Assembly: GCF_051401765.1 (NCBI RefSeq)
Contig: NW_027480592.1
Coordinates: forward strand, 372,001-436,000
Direction of reading: 5' to 3'
Length of the DNA stretch: 64,000 nucleotides
DNA from: Calliopsis andreniformis
Lineage: Eukaryota > Arthropoda > Insecta > Hymenoptera > Andrenidae
How positions within the stretch are numbered: the stretch's first letter is position 1; each line of letters begins with the position of its first letter. The translations under genes were made by a program, and so were the position numbers. The notes beneath the pieces are model-generated. The model was given only the letters and a program-made list of their open reading frames with translations, had not been told where the DNA came from and searched no databases. Positions 12,701-27,312 of the stretch are shown here, piece by piece.

Positions 12701-13860
12701 TGATTATTATTACAATTGTCATGATTGTTGTGGTTATTATGTCGATTACTACGATTATTATGGTTGACAGTGTGGTTATTATGATTATCATTTAGATTAT
12801 TATGGCTATTACTATTATTATGGTTTTGATTGCTATTATAATGGTTATTATGATTGTTTCCAAGTTTATTATGGTTATTATTATGATTATTACGATTATT
12901 ATGTTTCATAGTGTGATTATGACGAATATTATGATCATCAGTAAGATTATTCTGGTGATTATGACTATTACGATTATTATGGCTATAATAACGATTATTA
13001 AGGTTATTTCCATGATAATTCTGTTTATTGTTACGATGTTATGATTACTACAGTTAGCATAACTATTACTACGATTATTACGACTATTATGACTGTTGCT
13101 ATGATTATTACGATTATTATTACGATTGTCATGATTGTTGTGGTTATTATGTCGATTACTACGATTATTATGGTTGACAGTGTGGTTATTATGATTATCA
13201 TTTAGATTATTATGGCTATTACTATTATTATGGTTTTCATTGCTATTATAATGGTTATTATGATTGTTTCCGAGTTTATTATGGTTATTATTATGATTAT
13301 TACGGTTATTACGTTTCATAGTATGATTATGACGAATATTATGACCATCACTAAGATTATTCTGGTGGTTATGGCTATTACGATTATTATGGCTATAATA
13401 ACGGTTATTAAAGCTATTTCCATGGAAATTCTGTTTATTATTTCGATGTTATGATTACTACAGTTAGCATAACTATTACTATGATTATTACGACTCTTAT
13501 GACTGTTGCTATGATTATTATGATTATTATTACGATTGTTATGATTGTTGTGGATATTATGACGATTACTATGATTATTCTGGTTGACAGTGTTGTTATT
13601 AAGATTATCATTTAGATTATTATTGCTATTATGATTATTATGGTTTTTATGGCCATTATATTGGTTATTATGATTCTTTCCAGGTTTATTATGGTTCTTA
13701 TTATGATTATTATGGTTATCATGTTTCATAGTATGATTGTGACGTATATTATCATAATCACTAAGATTATTTTGGTGATTATGCCTATTACGATTATTAT
13801 GGCTATAATAACGATTATTAAGGTTATTTCCATGATAATTCTGTTTATTGTTACGATGTT
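9761..13860 (+). repeat. Ten standard-length units
   Basis: Units start at 9761, 10171, 10581, 10991, 11401, 11811, 12221, 12631, 13041 and 13451. The 10991 unit has standard length but carries long-unit first-half markers (GATCGTTTTCAAG, GGTTCCTAGTACG), so it looks like a collapsed long unit. Units 12631-13451 with flanks recur at 26083-27312, and much of the block recurs around 55831-57060. The 10171 and 13451 types are fused in a hybrid at 47883. Confidence 0.94.
10991..11400 (+). repeat. Collapsed long unit, first-copy type (410 bp)
   Basis: The left part carries the diagnostic sequence of a beta long unit (GTTTTCAAGTTCATTATGG, then GTTCCTAGTACG). After ATCACTAAGATTAT it continues with TCTGGTGATT rather than AACGGCTATT. 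The second internal copy has therefore been removed precisely across the shared ATCACTAAGATTAT stretch. The same type occurs at 24443, and a related one at 32124 and 45014. Confidence 0.85.
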
Positions 13861-14419
13861 ATGATTATTACAGTTAGTATAACTATTACTATGACTATTA
13901 CGACTATTATAACTGTTGCTATGATTATTATGATTATTATTACGATTGTTATGATTGTTGTGGTTATTATGACGATTACAATGATTATTATGGTTGATAG
14001 TGTGGTTATTATGATTATCATTTAGATTATTATGCCTATTATGGTTATTATGGTTTTTATGGCCATTATAATGGTTATTATGATCGTTTTCAAGTTCATT
14101 ATGGTTATAATTATAATTATTACGATTATTGTGGTTCCTAGTACGATTATGACAAATATTATGATCATCACTAAGATTATAACGGCTATTATGATTAATA
14201 TGGTTTTTATGGCTATCATAATGGTTATTCCGATTTTTCCAGGTTTATTATGGTTATTATTATGATTATTATGATCATTATGTTTTATAGTATGATTATG
14301 ACGCATATTATGATCATCACTAAGATTATTCTGGTGATTATGACTATTACGATTATTATGGCTATGATAACGATTATTAAGGTTATTTCCATGATAATTC
14401 TGTTTATTATTTCGATGTT
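13861..14419 (+). repeat. Long unit, beta subclass, 559 bp
   Basis: Beta markers are GTGGTTCCTAGTACG in the first half and ATGATCATTATG with GACGCATATTATG in the second. Other members start at 27313, 48293 and 57061. In every case the preceding unit has the ACTCTTATGAC / GTGGATATTATG signature, except at 48293, where only its right part is retained in a hybrid. Confidence 0.94.
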
Positions 14420-15649
14420 ATGATTACTACAGTTAGCAGAACTATTACTACGTTTATTACGACTATTATGTCTGTTGCTATGATTATTACGATTGTTATT
14501 ACGATTGTCATGGTTGTTGTGGTTATTATGTCGATTACTATGATTATTATGGTTGATAGTGTGGCTATTATGATTATCATTTAGATTATTATGGCTATTA
14601 CTATTATTATGGTTTTTATGTCCATCATAATGGTTATTATGATTGCTTCCAAGTTTATTATGGTTATTATTATGGTTACTATGATTATTATGTTTCGTAG
14701 TATGATTATGACGAATATTAGGATCATCACTAAGATTATTCTGGTGGTTTTGACTATTACGATTATTATGGTTGTAATAACGGTTATAAAGGTTATTTCC
14801 ATGAAAGTTCTGTTTATTACTACGATGATATGATTGTTACAGTTAGTATAACTATTACTATGCTAATTGCGGCTATTGTGATTGTTGCTATGATTATTAG
14901 GATTATTGCTACGATTGTTGTGATTGTTGTGGTTATTATGGCGGTTACTATGATTATTATGGTTGATAGTGTTGTTATTACGATTATCATTTAGATTATT
15001 ATGGCTATTATTGTTATTATGGTTTTTATGGCTATTATAATGGTTATTGTGATTGCTTCCAAGTTTATTATGGTTATTATTATGACTATTACGATTATTA
15101 TGTTTCATAGTGTGATTATGACGAATATTATGATCATCACTAAGATTATTCTGGTGATTATGACTATAACGATTATTATGTTTATAATAACGATTATAAA
15201 GGTTATTTCCATGACAATTCTGTTTATTACTACGATGTTATGATTATTACAGTTAGTATAACTATTACTACGATTATTGCGGCTATTATGATTGTTGCTA
15301 TGATTATTATGATTATTATTACGATTGTTATGATTCTTGTGGTTATTATGACGATTACTATGATTATTATGGTTGATAGTGTGGTTATTATGATTATCAT
15401 TTAGATTATTACGGGTATTACTATTATTATGAATTTTATGGCAATTATAACGGTTATTATGATTGTTTCCGAGTTTATTATGGTTATCATTATGATTATT
15501 ATGATTATTATGTTTCATAGTATGATTATGTCGAATATTATGATCATCACTCAGATTATTCTGGTGATTATGTCTATTACGATTATTATAGCTATAATAA
15601 CGATTATTAAGGTTATTTCCATGATAATTCTGTTTATTGTTACGATGTT
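14420..15649 (+). repeat. Three standard 410-bp units, one hybrid
   Basis: Units start at 14420, 14830 and 15240. The 14830 unit starts like 12221 and 28282 (GCTAATTGCGGC). Near 14965 it switches to a type with GATAGTGTTGTTATTACG, as seen at about 17162. Its counterpart in copy 2 (28282) continues unswitched, so this is a copy-1-specific exchange. Confidence 0.92.
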
Positions 15650-16208
15650 ATTATTATTACAGTTAGTATAACTATTACTATGACTATTACGACTATTATG
15701 ACTGTTGCTATGATTATTATGATTATTATTACGATTGTTATGATTGTTGTGGTTATTATGACGATTACTATGATTATTATGATTGATAGTGTGGTTATTA
15801 AGATTATCATTTAGATTATTATGCCTATTATGGTTATTATGGTTTTTATGACCATTATAATGGTTATTATGACCGTTTTCAAGTTTATTATGGTTATTAT
15901 TATGATTATTACGATTATTATGGTTCCTAGTATGATTATGACGAGTATTATGATCATCACTAAGATTATAACGGCTATTATGATTAATATGGTTTTTATG
16001 GCTATCATAATGGTTATTCCGATTTTTCCAGGTTTATTATGGTTATTATTATGATTATTATGATTATTATGTTTTATAGTATGATTATGACGTATATTAT
16101 GATCATCACTAAGATTATTCTGGCGATTATGACTATTACGATCATTATGGCTGTAATAACTATTATTAATGTTATTTCCAAGGTAATTCTGTTTATTATT
16201 ACGTTGTT
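15650..16208 (+). repeat. Long unit, alpha subclass, 559 bp
   Basis: The junction ATG is changed to ATT (GATGTTATTATTATTACAG). The body matches the alpha unit at 3873 (offset 11777), and the match extends into the next unit. Near 15950 it has GACGAGTATT in place of GACGAATATT. Confidence 0.92.
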
Positions 16209-17438
16209 ATGATAATTAGAGTTAGTCTAGCTATTACTACGGTTATTACGGCTATTATGATTGTTGCTACGATTATCATAGTTATTATTATGATTGTTAT
16301 GATTTTTGTGGTTATTATGACGTTTACTATGATTATTATGGTTGATAGTAAGGTTATTATGATTATCATGCAGATTATTATGGCTATTACGATTATTATG
16401 GTTTTTATGGCCATTATAATGGTTCTTATCATTGTTTCCAAGTTTATTATGGTTCTTATTATGATGATTATGATTATTATGTTTCATAGTATGATTATGA
16501 CGAATATTATGATCATCATAAAGATTATTTTGGTGATTATGACTAGTACGATTATTATGGCTATGATAACGATTATTAAGGTTATTTCCATGAAAGTTCT
16601 CTTTATTACTACGATGATATGATTATTACAGTTAGCATATCTATTACTATGATTATTACGACTATTATGACTGTTGCTGTGATTATTATGTTTATTATTA
16701 CGATTGTTATGATTGTTGTGGTTATTATGACGATTACGATGATTATTATGGATGATAGTGTGGTTACTATGATTATTATTTAGATTATTATGACTGTTAC
16801 GTTTATTATGGTCTTTATGGCCATCACAATGGTTATTATGATTGCTTCCAAGTTTATTATGGTTATTATTATGATTATTATTATTATTGTGTTTCTTAGT
16901 ATGATTATGATGATTATTATGGTCATCACTCAGATTATTATGGTGATTATGATTATTACGATTTTTATGGCTATAATATCGATTATTAAGGTTATTTCCA
17001 TGATAATTCTGTTTACTATTTCGATGTTATGATTACTACAGTTAGCATAACTATTACCATTGTTATTACGACTATTATGACTGTTGCTATGATTATTATG
17101 ATTATTATTACGATTGTTATGATTGTTGTGGTTATTATGACGATTACTATGATTATTATGGTTGATAGTGTTGTTATTACGATTATCATTTAGATTATTA
17201 TGGCTATTATTGTTATTATGGTTTTTATGGCTATTATAATGGTTATTGTGATTGCTTCCATGTTTATTATGGTTATTATTATGACTATTACGATTATTAT
17301 GTTTCATAGTGTGATTATGACGAATATTATGATCATCACTAAGATTATTCTGGTGATTATGACTATAACGATTATTATGTTTATAATAACGATTATAAAG
17401 GTTATTTCCATGACAATTCTGTTTATTACTACGATGTT
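16209..17438 (+). repeat. Three standard 410-bp units
   Basis: Units start at 16209, 16619 and 17029. The 16209 unit corresponds to 4432. From about 16560 the sequence is repeated at 37280 onward (offset 20720). The 16619 unit has a broken dyad (AGTTAGCATATCT). Confidence 0.93.
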
Positions 17439-17847
17439 ATGATTATTACAGTTAGTATAACTATTACTACGATTATTGCGGCTATTATGATTGTTGCTAT
17501 GATTATTATGATTATTATTACGATTGTTATGATTCTTGTGGTTATTATGACGATTACTATGATTATTATGGTTGATAGTGTGGTTATTATGATTATTAGT
17601 TAGATTATTATGGCTGTTACTTTATTATGGTTTTTATGTCTATCATAATGGTTATTATGATTGCTTCCAAGTTTAGTATGGTTCTTATTATGATTATTAT
17701 GATTATTATGTTTCATAGTATGATTATGACGAATATTATGATCATCACTCAGATTATTCTGGTGATTATGACTATTACGATTATTATAGCTATAATAACG
17801 ATTATTAAGGTTATTTCCATGATAATTCTGTTTATTGTTACGATGTT
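17439..17847 (+). repeat. 409-bp unit
   Basis: A single base is missing near 17619 (GCTGTTACTTTATTATGG; related units read TTACGTTTATT or TTACGCTTATT). The same deletion is present in the copy at 38159-38567. Confidence 0.92.
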
Positions 17848-18406
17848 ATGATTATTACAGTTAGTATAACTATTACTATGACTATTACGACTATTATGAC
17901 TGTTGCTATGATTATTATGATTATTATTACGATTGTTATGATTGTTGTGGTTATTATGACGATTACTATGATTATTATGGTTGATAGTGTGGTTATTATG
18001 ATTATCATTTAGATTATTACGGCTATTACGATTATTATGGTTTTTATGGCCATTATAATGGTTATTATGATCGTTTTCAAGTTTATTATGGTTCTTATTA
18101 TGATTATTACAATTATTATTGTTCCTAGTATGATTATGACCAATATTATGATCATCACTAAGATTATAATGGCTATTACGATTAATATGGTTTTTATGGC
18201 TATCATAATGGTTATTCCGATTTTTCCAGGTTTATTATGGGTATTATTATGATTATTATGATTATTATGTTTTATAGTATGATTATGACGTATATTATGA
18301 TCATCACTAAGATTATTCTGGTGATTATGACTATTACGATTATTATGGCTATAATAACGATTATTAATGTTATTTCCATGGTAATTCTGTTTATTATGGC
18401 GTTGTT
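17848..18406 (+). repeat. Long unit, gamma subclass, 559 bp
   Basis: It marks the start of higher-order copy 2, with ATGATCAT twice, 149 bp apart. Gamma markers are TTGTTCCTAGTATG, GACCAATATTATG and GGTTTATTATGGGTATT. Confidence 0.94.
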
Positions 18407-20046
18407 ATGATTATTAGAGTTAGTCTAACTATTACTATGATTATTACGGCTATTATGACTGTTGCTACGATTATCATCGTTATTATCATGATTGCTATGA
18501 TTTTTGTGGTTATTATGAGGATTACTATGATTATTATGTTTGATAGTGTGGTTATTATGATTATCATTTAGATTATTATGGCTATTACGATTATTATGGT
18601 TTTTATGGCCATTATAATGGTTATTATTATTGTTTCCAAGTTTATTGTGTTTCTTATTATGATTATTATGATTATTATGTTTCATAGTATGATTATGACG
18701 AATATTATGATCATCCCTCAGATTATTTTGGTGATTATGACTATTACGATTAATATGGCTATAATAACGATTATTAAGGTTATCTCCATGATAATTCTGT
18801 TTATTATTTCGATGTTATGATTGCTAGAGTTAGCATAACTATTACTATGATTATTACGACTATTATGACTGTTGCTATGATTATTATGGTTATTATTACG
18901 ATTGTTATGATTGTTGTGGTTATTATGACGATTACTATGATTATTATGGTTGATAGTGTGGTTATTATGATTATCATTTATATTATTACGCCTATTATGG
19001 TTATTATGGTTTTTATGGCTATTATAATGGTTATTATGATTGCTTCCAAGTTTATTATGGTTATTATTATGATTATTACGATTATTATGTTTCATAGTGT
19101 GATTATGACGAATATTATGATCATCACTAAGATTACTCTGGTGATTATGACTATAACGATTATTATGGTTATAATAACGTTTATAAAGGTTATTTCCATG
19201 ACAATTCAGTTTATTACTACGATGTTATGATTATTACAGTTAGTATAACTATTACTATGATCATTACGGCTATTATGATTGTTGCTATGATTATTAGGAT
19301 TGTTACAACGATTGTTATGATTGTTGTGGTAATAATGGCGGTTACTATGATTATTATGGTTGATAGTGTGGTTATTATGATTATCATTTAGATTATTATG
19401 GCTATTACGATTATTATGGTTTTTATGGACATTATAATGGTTATTATGATTGTTTCCAAGTTTACTATGGTTCTTATTATTATTATTATGATTATTAAGT
19501 TTCATAGTATGATTATAACGTATACTATGATCATCACTCAGATTGATTTGGTGATTATGACTGTTACGATTGTTATTGCTATAATAATGATTAATAAGGT
19601 TATTTCGATGATTATTCTGTTTATTATAACGATGTTATGATTATTACAGTTAGTATAACTATTGCTATGACTATTACGACTATTATGACTGTTGCTATGA
19701 TTATTATGATTATCATTACGATTGTTCTGATTGTTGTGGTTATTATGACGATTACTATGATTATTATGGTTGATAGTGTGGTTATTATGATTATCATTGA
19801 GATTATTATGGCTATTACGGTTATGATGGTTTTTATGGCCATTATAATGGTTATTATGATTGTTTCCAAGTTTATTATGCTTCTTATTATGATTATTATT
19901 ATTATTATGTTTCATAGTATGATTATGACGTATATTATGATCGTCACTCAGATTATTCTGGTGATTATGACTATTACGATTGTTATTGCTATAGTAATGA
20001 TTATTAAGGTTATTTCGAAGATTATTCTGTTTATTATAACGATGTT
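18407..20046 (+). repeat. Four standard 410-bp units
   Basis: Units start at 18407, 18817, 19227 and 19637. They match 446-2085 almost base for base (offset 17961). Visible differences include ATCATTTAT against ATCATTCAT near 18977. Confidence 0.95.
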
Positions 20047-20603
20047 ATGTTATTACAGTTAGTATAACTATTACTATGACTATTACGACTATTTTGACGT
20101 TGGTATGACTATTATGATTAATATTACGATTGTTATGATTGCTGTGGTTATTATGACGATTACTATGATTATTATGGTTGATAGTATGGTTATTATGATT
20201 ATCATTCAGATTATTATGGCTATTACGATTATTATGGTTTTTATGGCCATGATAATTTTTACTATGAGCGTTTTCAAGTTTATTATGGTTATAATTATGA
20301 TTATTACGATTATTATGGTTCCTAGTATGATTATGACGAATATTATGATCATCACGAAGATTATGGTGGCTATTATGATTAATATGGTTTTTATGGCTGA
20401 CATAATGGTTATTCCGATTTTTCCAGGTTAATTATGGTTATTATTATGATTATTATGATTATTATGTTTTATAGTATGGTTATGACGAATATTATGATCA
20501 TCACTAGGATTATTCTTGTGATTATGACTATTACGATTATTATGGCTATAATAACGATTATTAAGGTTATTTCCAAGGTAATTCTGTTTATTATTACGTT
20601 GTT
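20047..20603 (+). repeat. Long unit, delta subclass, 557 bp
   Basis: It carries the same two private 1-bp deletions as 2086 (ATGTTATTACAG; GACGTTGGTATGAC) and the GGTTAATTATGG marker. GATTGCTGTGG near 20140 separates it from the 2086 copy. Confidence 0.94.
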
Positions 20604-21833
20604 ATGATTATTAGAGTTAGTCTAACTATTACTACGGCTATTACGGCTATTATGACTGTTGCTATGATTATTATGATTATTATTACGATTGACATGATTG
20701 TTGTGGTTATTATGTCGATTACTATGATTATTATGGTTGACAGAGTGGTTATTATGATTATCATTTAGATTATTATGGCTATTACTATTATTATGGCTTT
20801 CATTGCTATTATAATGGTTATTATGGTTGTTTCCAAGTTTATTATGGTTATTATTATGATTATTACGTTTATTATGTTTCATAGTGTGATTATGACGAAT
20901 ATTATGATCATCACAAAGATTATTCTTGTGATTATGACTATTACGGATATTATGGCTATAATAACGATTATTAAGGTTATTTCCATGATAATTCGGTTTA
21001 TTATTTCGATGTTATGATTACTACAGTTAGCATAACTATTACTATGATTATTACGACTATTATGACTGTTGCTATGATTATTATGGTTATTATTACGATT
21101 GTTATGATTGTTGTGGTTATTATGGCGATTACTATGATTATTATGGTTGATAGTGTGGTTCTTATGATTATCATTTATATTAGTACGCCTATTATGGTTA
21201 TTATGGTTTTTATGGCTATTATAATGGTTATTATGATTGCTTCCAAGTTTATTATGGTTATTATTATGATTATTACGATTATTCTGTTTCATAGTGTGAT
21301 TATGACGAATATTATGATCATCACTAAGATTATTCTGGTGATTATGACTATAACGATCATTATGGTTATAATAACGATTATAAAGGTTATTTCCATGACA
21401 ATTCAGTTTATTACTACGATGTTATGATTATTACAGTTAGTATAACTATTACTATGATTATTGCGGCTATTATGATTGTTGCTATGATTATTATGATTAT
21501 TATTACGATTGTTATGATTCTTGTGGTTATTATGACGATTACTATGATTATTATGGCTGTTGGTGTGGTTATTATGATTATTAGTTAGATTATTATGGCT
21601 GTTACGCTTATTATGGTTTTTATGTCCATCATAATGGTTATTATGATTGCTTCCAAGTTTATTATGGTTATTATTATGGTTACTATGATTATTATGTTTC
21701 GTAGTATGATTATGACGAATATTATGATCATCACTGAGATTATTCTGGTGGTTTTGACTATTACGATTATTATGGTTATAATAACGGTTATAAAGGTTAT
21801 TTCCATGAAAGTTCTGTTTATTACTACGATGAT
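20604..21833 (+). repeat. Three standard 410-bp units
   Basis: Units start at 20604, 21014 and 21424. They are the copy 2 counterparts of 2643, 3053 and 3463. The 21424 unit reads GGCTGTTGGTGTGG near 21556, where the other copies have GGCTGATAGTGTGG. Confidence 0.95.
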
Positions 21834-22392
21834 ATGATTGTTACAGTTAGTATAACTATTACTATGCTAATTGCGGCTATTGTGATTGTTGCTATGATTA
21901 TTAGGATTATTGCTACGATTGTTGTGATTGTTGTGGTTATTATGGCGGTTACTATGATTATTATGGTTGATAGTTTGGTTATTATAATTATCATTCAGAT
22001 TATTATGCCTATTATGGTTATTATGGTTTTTATGACCATTATAATGGTTATTATGACCGTTTTCAAGTTTATTATGGTTATTATTATGATTATTACGATT
22101 ATTATGGTTCCTAGTATGATTATGACGAATATTATGATCATCACTAAGATTATAACGGCTATTATGATTAATATGGTTTTTATGGCTATCATAATGGTTA
22201 TTCCGATTTTTCCAGGTTTATTATGGTTATTATTATGATTATTATGATTAGTATGTTTTATAGTATGATTATGACGTATATTATGATCATCACTAAGATT
22301 ATTCTGGTGATTATGACTATTACGATCATTGTGGCTATAATAACTATTATTAATGTTATTTCCAAGGTAATTCTGTTTATTATTACGTTGTT
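21834..22392 (+). repeat. Long unit, alpha subclass, 559 bp
   Basis: Counterpart of 3873-4431 (offset 17961), with the same GACCGTTTTCAAG and AACGGCTATTATG markers. Confidence 0.94.
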
Positions 22393-25300
22393 ATGATAAT
22401 TAGAGTTAGTCTAGCTATTACTACGATTATTACGGCTATTATGATTGTTGCTACGATTATCATAGTTATTATTATGATTGTTATGATTTTTGTGGTTATT
22501 ATGACGTTTACTATGATTATTATGGTTGATAGTAAGGTTATTATGATTATCATGCAGATTATTATGGCTATTACGATTATTATGGTTTTTATGGCCATTA
22601 TAATGGTTTTTATGATTGTTTCCAAGTTTATTATGGTTCTTATTATGATGATTATGATTATTATGTTTCATAGTATGATTATGACGAATATTATGATCAT
22701 CATAGAGATTATTTTGGTGATTATGACTAGTACGATTATTATGGCTATGATAACGATTATTAAGGTTATTTCCATGATAATTCTGTTTATTATTTCGATG
22801 TTATGATTACTACAGTTAGCATAACTATTACTATGATTATTACGACTATTATGATTGTTGCTATGATTATTATGATTATTATTACGCTTGTTATGATTCT
22901 TGTGGTTATTATGACGATTACTATGATTATTGTGGTTGATAGTGTGGTTATTATGATTATTATCTATATTATTATGGCTGTTACGTTTATTATGGTTTTT
23001 ATGGCCATCACAATGGTTATTATGATTGCTTCCATTTTTATTATGGTTATTATTATGGTTGTTATGATAGTTATTCTTCATAGTGTGATTATGACGAATG
23101 TTATGATCATCACTCAGATTATTCTGGTGGTTTTGCCAATGACGATTATTATGGCTATAATAACGATTATTAATGTTATTTCCAAGGTAATTCTGTTTAT
23201 TATTACGTTGTTATGATTATTACAGTTAGTATAACTATTACTATGATCATTACGGCTATTATGACTGTTGCTATGATTATTAGGATTGTTACAACGATTG
23301 TTATGATTGTTGTGGTTATAATGGCGGTTACTATGATTATTATGGTTGATAGTGTGGTTATTATGATTATCATTTAGATTATCATGGCTATTATTATTAT
23401 TATGGTTTTTATGGCTGTTACAATGGTAATTAAGATTGTTTCCACGTTTATTATTGTTATTACTATGATTATTATTATTATTGTGTTTCTTAGTGTGATT
23501 ATGATGATTATTATGGTCATCACTGAGATTATTATGGTGACTATAATTATTGCGATTTTTATGGCTACAATAACGATTATTAAGGTTATTTCCATGATAA
23601 TTCTGTTTATTATTTCGATGTTATGATTACTACAGTTAGCATAACTATTACTATGTTTATTACGACTATTATGACTGTTGCAATGATTATTATGATGATT
23701 ATTACGATTGTTATGATTGTTGTGGTTATTATGACGATTACTATGATTATTATGGTTGATAGTGTTGTTATTACGATTATCATTTAGATTATTATGGCTA
23801 TTATTGTTATTATGGTTTTTATGGCTATTATAATGGTTATTATGACTGCTTCCAAGTTTATTATGGTTATTATTATGATTATTATGATTATTATGTTTCA
23901 TAGTGTGATTATGACAAATATTATGATCATCACTAAGATTATTCTGGTGATTATGACTATTACGATTATTATTGCTATAATAACGATTATTAAGGTTATT
24001 TCCATGATAATTCTGTTTATTATTTCGATGTTATGATTACTACAGTTAGCATAACTATTACTATGATTATTACGACCATTATGACTTTTGCTATGATTAT
24101 TATGATTATTATTACAATTGTCATGATTGTTGTGGTTATTATGACGATTACCATGATTATTATGGTTGACAGTGTGGTTATTATGATTATCATTTTGATT
24201 ATTATGGCTATTATGGTTATTATGGTTTTTATGGCTATTATAATGGTTATTATGATTGCTTCCAAGTTTATTATGGTTATTATTATGATTATTACGATTA
24301 TTATGTTTCTTAGTGTGATTATGACAAATATTATGATCATCACTAAGATTATTCTGGTGATTATGACTATTACGATTATTATTGCTATAATAACGATTAT
24401 TAAGGTTATTTCCATGATAATTCTGTTTATTATTTCGATGTTATGATTACTACAGTTAGCACAACTATTACTATGATTATTACGACCATTATGACTTTTG
24501 CTATGATTATTATGATTATTATTACAATCGTCATGATTGTTGTGGTTATTAGGACGATTACTATGATTATTATGGTTGATAGTGTGGTTATTATGATTAT
24601 CATTTAGATTATTATGCCTATTATGGTTATTATGGTTTTTATGGCCATTATAATGGTTATTATGATCGTTTTCAAGTTCATTATGGTTATAATTATAATT
24701 ATTACGATTATTGTGGTTCCTAGTACGATTATGACGAATATTATGATCATCACTAAGATTATTCTGGTGATTATGACTATTACGATTATTATGGCTATAA
24801 TAACGATTATTAATGTTATTTCCAAGGTAATTCTGTTTATGATTACGTTGTTATGATTATTAGAGTTAGTCTAGCTATTACTACGATTATTACGGCTATT
24901 ATGATTGTTGCTACGATTATCATAGTTATTATTATGATTGTTATGATTTTTGCGGTTATTATGACGTTTACTATGATTATTATGGTTGATAGTAAAGTTA
25001 TTATGATTATCATGCAGATTATTATGGCTATTACGATTATTATGGTTTTTATGGCCATTATAATGGTTATTATGATTGTTTCCAAGCTTATTATGGTTCT
25101 TATTATGATGATTAAGATTATTATGTTTCATAGTATGATTATGACGAATATTATGATCATCACAAAGATTATTTTGGTGATTATGACTATTACGATTATT
25201 ACGGCTATGATGACGATTATTAAGGTTATTTCCATGATAATTCTGTTTATTATTTCGATGTTATGATTACTACAGTTAGCAGAACTATTACTACGTTTAT

Positions 25301-27312
25301 TACGACTATTATGACTGTTGCTATGATTATTACGATTGTTATTACGATTGTCATGATTGTTGTGGTTATTATGGCGGTTACTATGATTATTATGGTTGAT
25401 AGTTTGGTTATTATAATTATCATTCAGATTATTACGGCTATTATGATTATTGTGGTTTTTATGGCTATTACAATGGTAATTATGATTGCTTCCAAGTTTA
25501 TTATGGTTATTATTATGGTTACTATGATTATTACGTTTCGTAGTATGATTATGACGAATATTAGGATCATCACTAAGATTATTCTGGTGGTTTTGACTAT
25601 TACGATTATTATGGTTGTAATAACGGTTATAAAGGTTATTTCCATGAAAGTTCTGTTTATTACTACGATGATATGATTGTTACAGTTAGTATAACTATTA
25701 CTATGCTAATTGCTGCTATTGTGATTGTTGCTATGATTATTAGGATTATTGCTACCATTGTTGTGATTGTTGTGGTTATTATGGCGGTTACTATGATTAT
25801 TATGGTTGATAGTTTGGTTATTATAATTATCATTCAGATTATTACGGCTATTATGATTATTGTGGTTTTTATGGCTATTACAATGGTAATTATGATTGTT
25901 TCCACGTTTATTATTGTTATTATTATGATTATTATTATTATTGTGTTTCCTAGTATGATTATGATGATTATTATGGTCATCACTGAGATTATTATGGTGA
26001 TTATGACTATTACGATTATTATGGCTATAATAACGATTATTAAGGTTATTTCCATGATAATTCTGTTCATTATTTCGATGTTATGATTACTACAGTTACC
26101 ATAACTATTACTATGATTATTACGACTATTATGACCTTTGCTATGATTATTATGATTATTATTACAATTGTCATGATTGTTGTGGTTATTATGTCGATTA
26201 CTACGATTATTATGGTTGACAGTGTGGTTATTATGATTATCATTTAGATTATTATGGCTATTACTATTATTATGGTTTTGATTGCTATTATAATGGTTAT
26301 TATGATTGTTTCCAAGTTTATTATGGTTATTATTATGATTATTACGATTATTATGTTTCATAGTGTGATTATGACGAATATTATGATCATCAGTAAGATT
26401 ATTCTGGTGATTATGACTATTACGATTATTATGGCTATAATAACGATTATTAAGATTATTTCCATGATAATTCTGTTTATTGTTACGATGTTATGATTAC
26501 TACAGTTAGCATAACTATTACTACGATTATTACGACTATTATGACTGTTGCTATGATTATTACGATTATTATTACGATTGTCATGATTGTTGTGGTTATT
26601 ATGTCGATTACTACGATTATTATGGTTGACAGTGTGGTTATTATGATTATCATTTAGATTATTATGGCTATTACTATTATTATGGTTTTCATTGCTATTA
26701 TAATGGTTATTATGATTGTTTCCGAGTTTATTATGGTTATTATTATGATTATTACGGTTATTACGTTTCATAGTATGATTATGACGAATATTATGACCAT
26801 CACTAAGATTATTCTGGTGGTTATGGCTATTACGATTATTATGGCTATAATAACGGTTATTAAAGCTATTTCCATGGAAATTCTGTTTATTATTTCGATG
26901 TTATGATTACTACAGTTAGCATAACTATTACTATGATTATTACGACTCTTATGACTGTTGCTATGATTATTATGATTATTATTACGATTGTTATGATTGT
27001 TGTGGATATTATGACGATTACTATGATTATTCTGGTTGACAGTGTTGTTATTAAGATTATCATTTAGATTATTATTGCTATTATGATTATTATGGTTTTT
27101 ATGGCCATTATATTGGTTATTATGATTCTTTCCAGGTTTATTATGGTTCTTATAATGATTATTATGGTTATTATGTTTCATAGTATGATTGTGACGTATA
27201 TTATCATAATCACTAAGATTATTTTGGTGATTATGCCTATTACGATTATTATGGCTATAATAACGATTATTAAGGTTATTTCCATGATAATTCTGTTTAT
27301 TGTTACGATGTT
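22393..27312 (+). repeat. Twelve standard-length units with two large deletions relative to copy 1
   Basis: Units start at 22393, 22803, 23213, 23623, 24033, 24443, 24853, 25263, 25673, 26083, 26493 and 26903. At 23902-23915 the match to copy 1 jumps by 1230 bp (three units). Between about 24310 and 24602 it jumps by a further 3279 bp (eight units). The 24443 unit is a collapsed long unit of the first-copy type. The 25263 unit contains a conversion tract. Confidence 0.93.
25374..25478 (+). repeat. Probable gene-conversion tract within one unit
   Basis: Unit 25263 equals its copy 1 partner (11811) on both sides. Between 25374 and 25478 it carries instead the sequence of the next unit (25784-25888): ATGGCGGTTACTATG, GATAGTTTGGTTATTATAAT, GGCTATTACAATGGTAAT. 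Copy 1 has ATGTCGATTACTATG and GACAGTGTGGCTATTATG there. Unit length is unchanged. A double crossover gives the same picture. Confidence 0.75.

Larger units (their letters stand above)
1..17961 (+). repeat. Higher-order segment, copy 1
   Basis: This segment begins inside a long unit of the gamma subclass. It ends where the same gamma context returns at 17962 (offset 17961). Bases 1-5954 recur almost unchanged at 17962-23915, 7171-7580 at 23902-24311 (offset 16731), and 11150 to about 14900 at 24602 to about 28352 (offset 13452). The offset changes equal whole units: 1230 = 3x410 and 3279 = 8 units including one of 409 bp. It also holds an internal repeat: 15650-16600 resembles 3873-4823 (offset 11777), so it carries a second alpha long unit. 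Confidence 0.85.
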
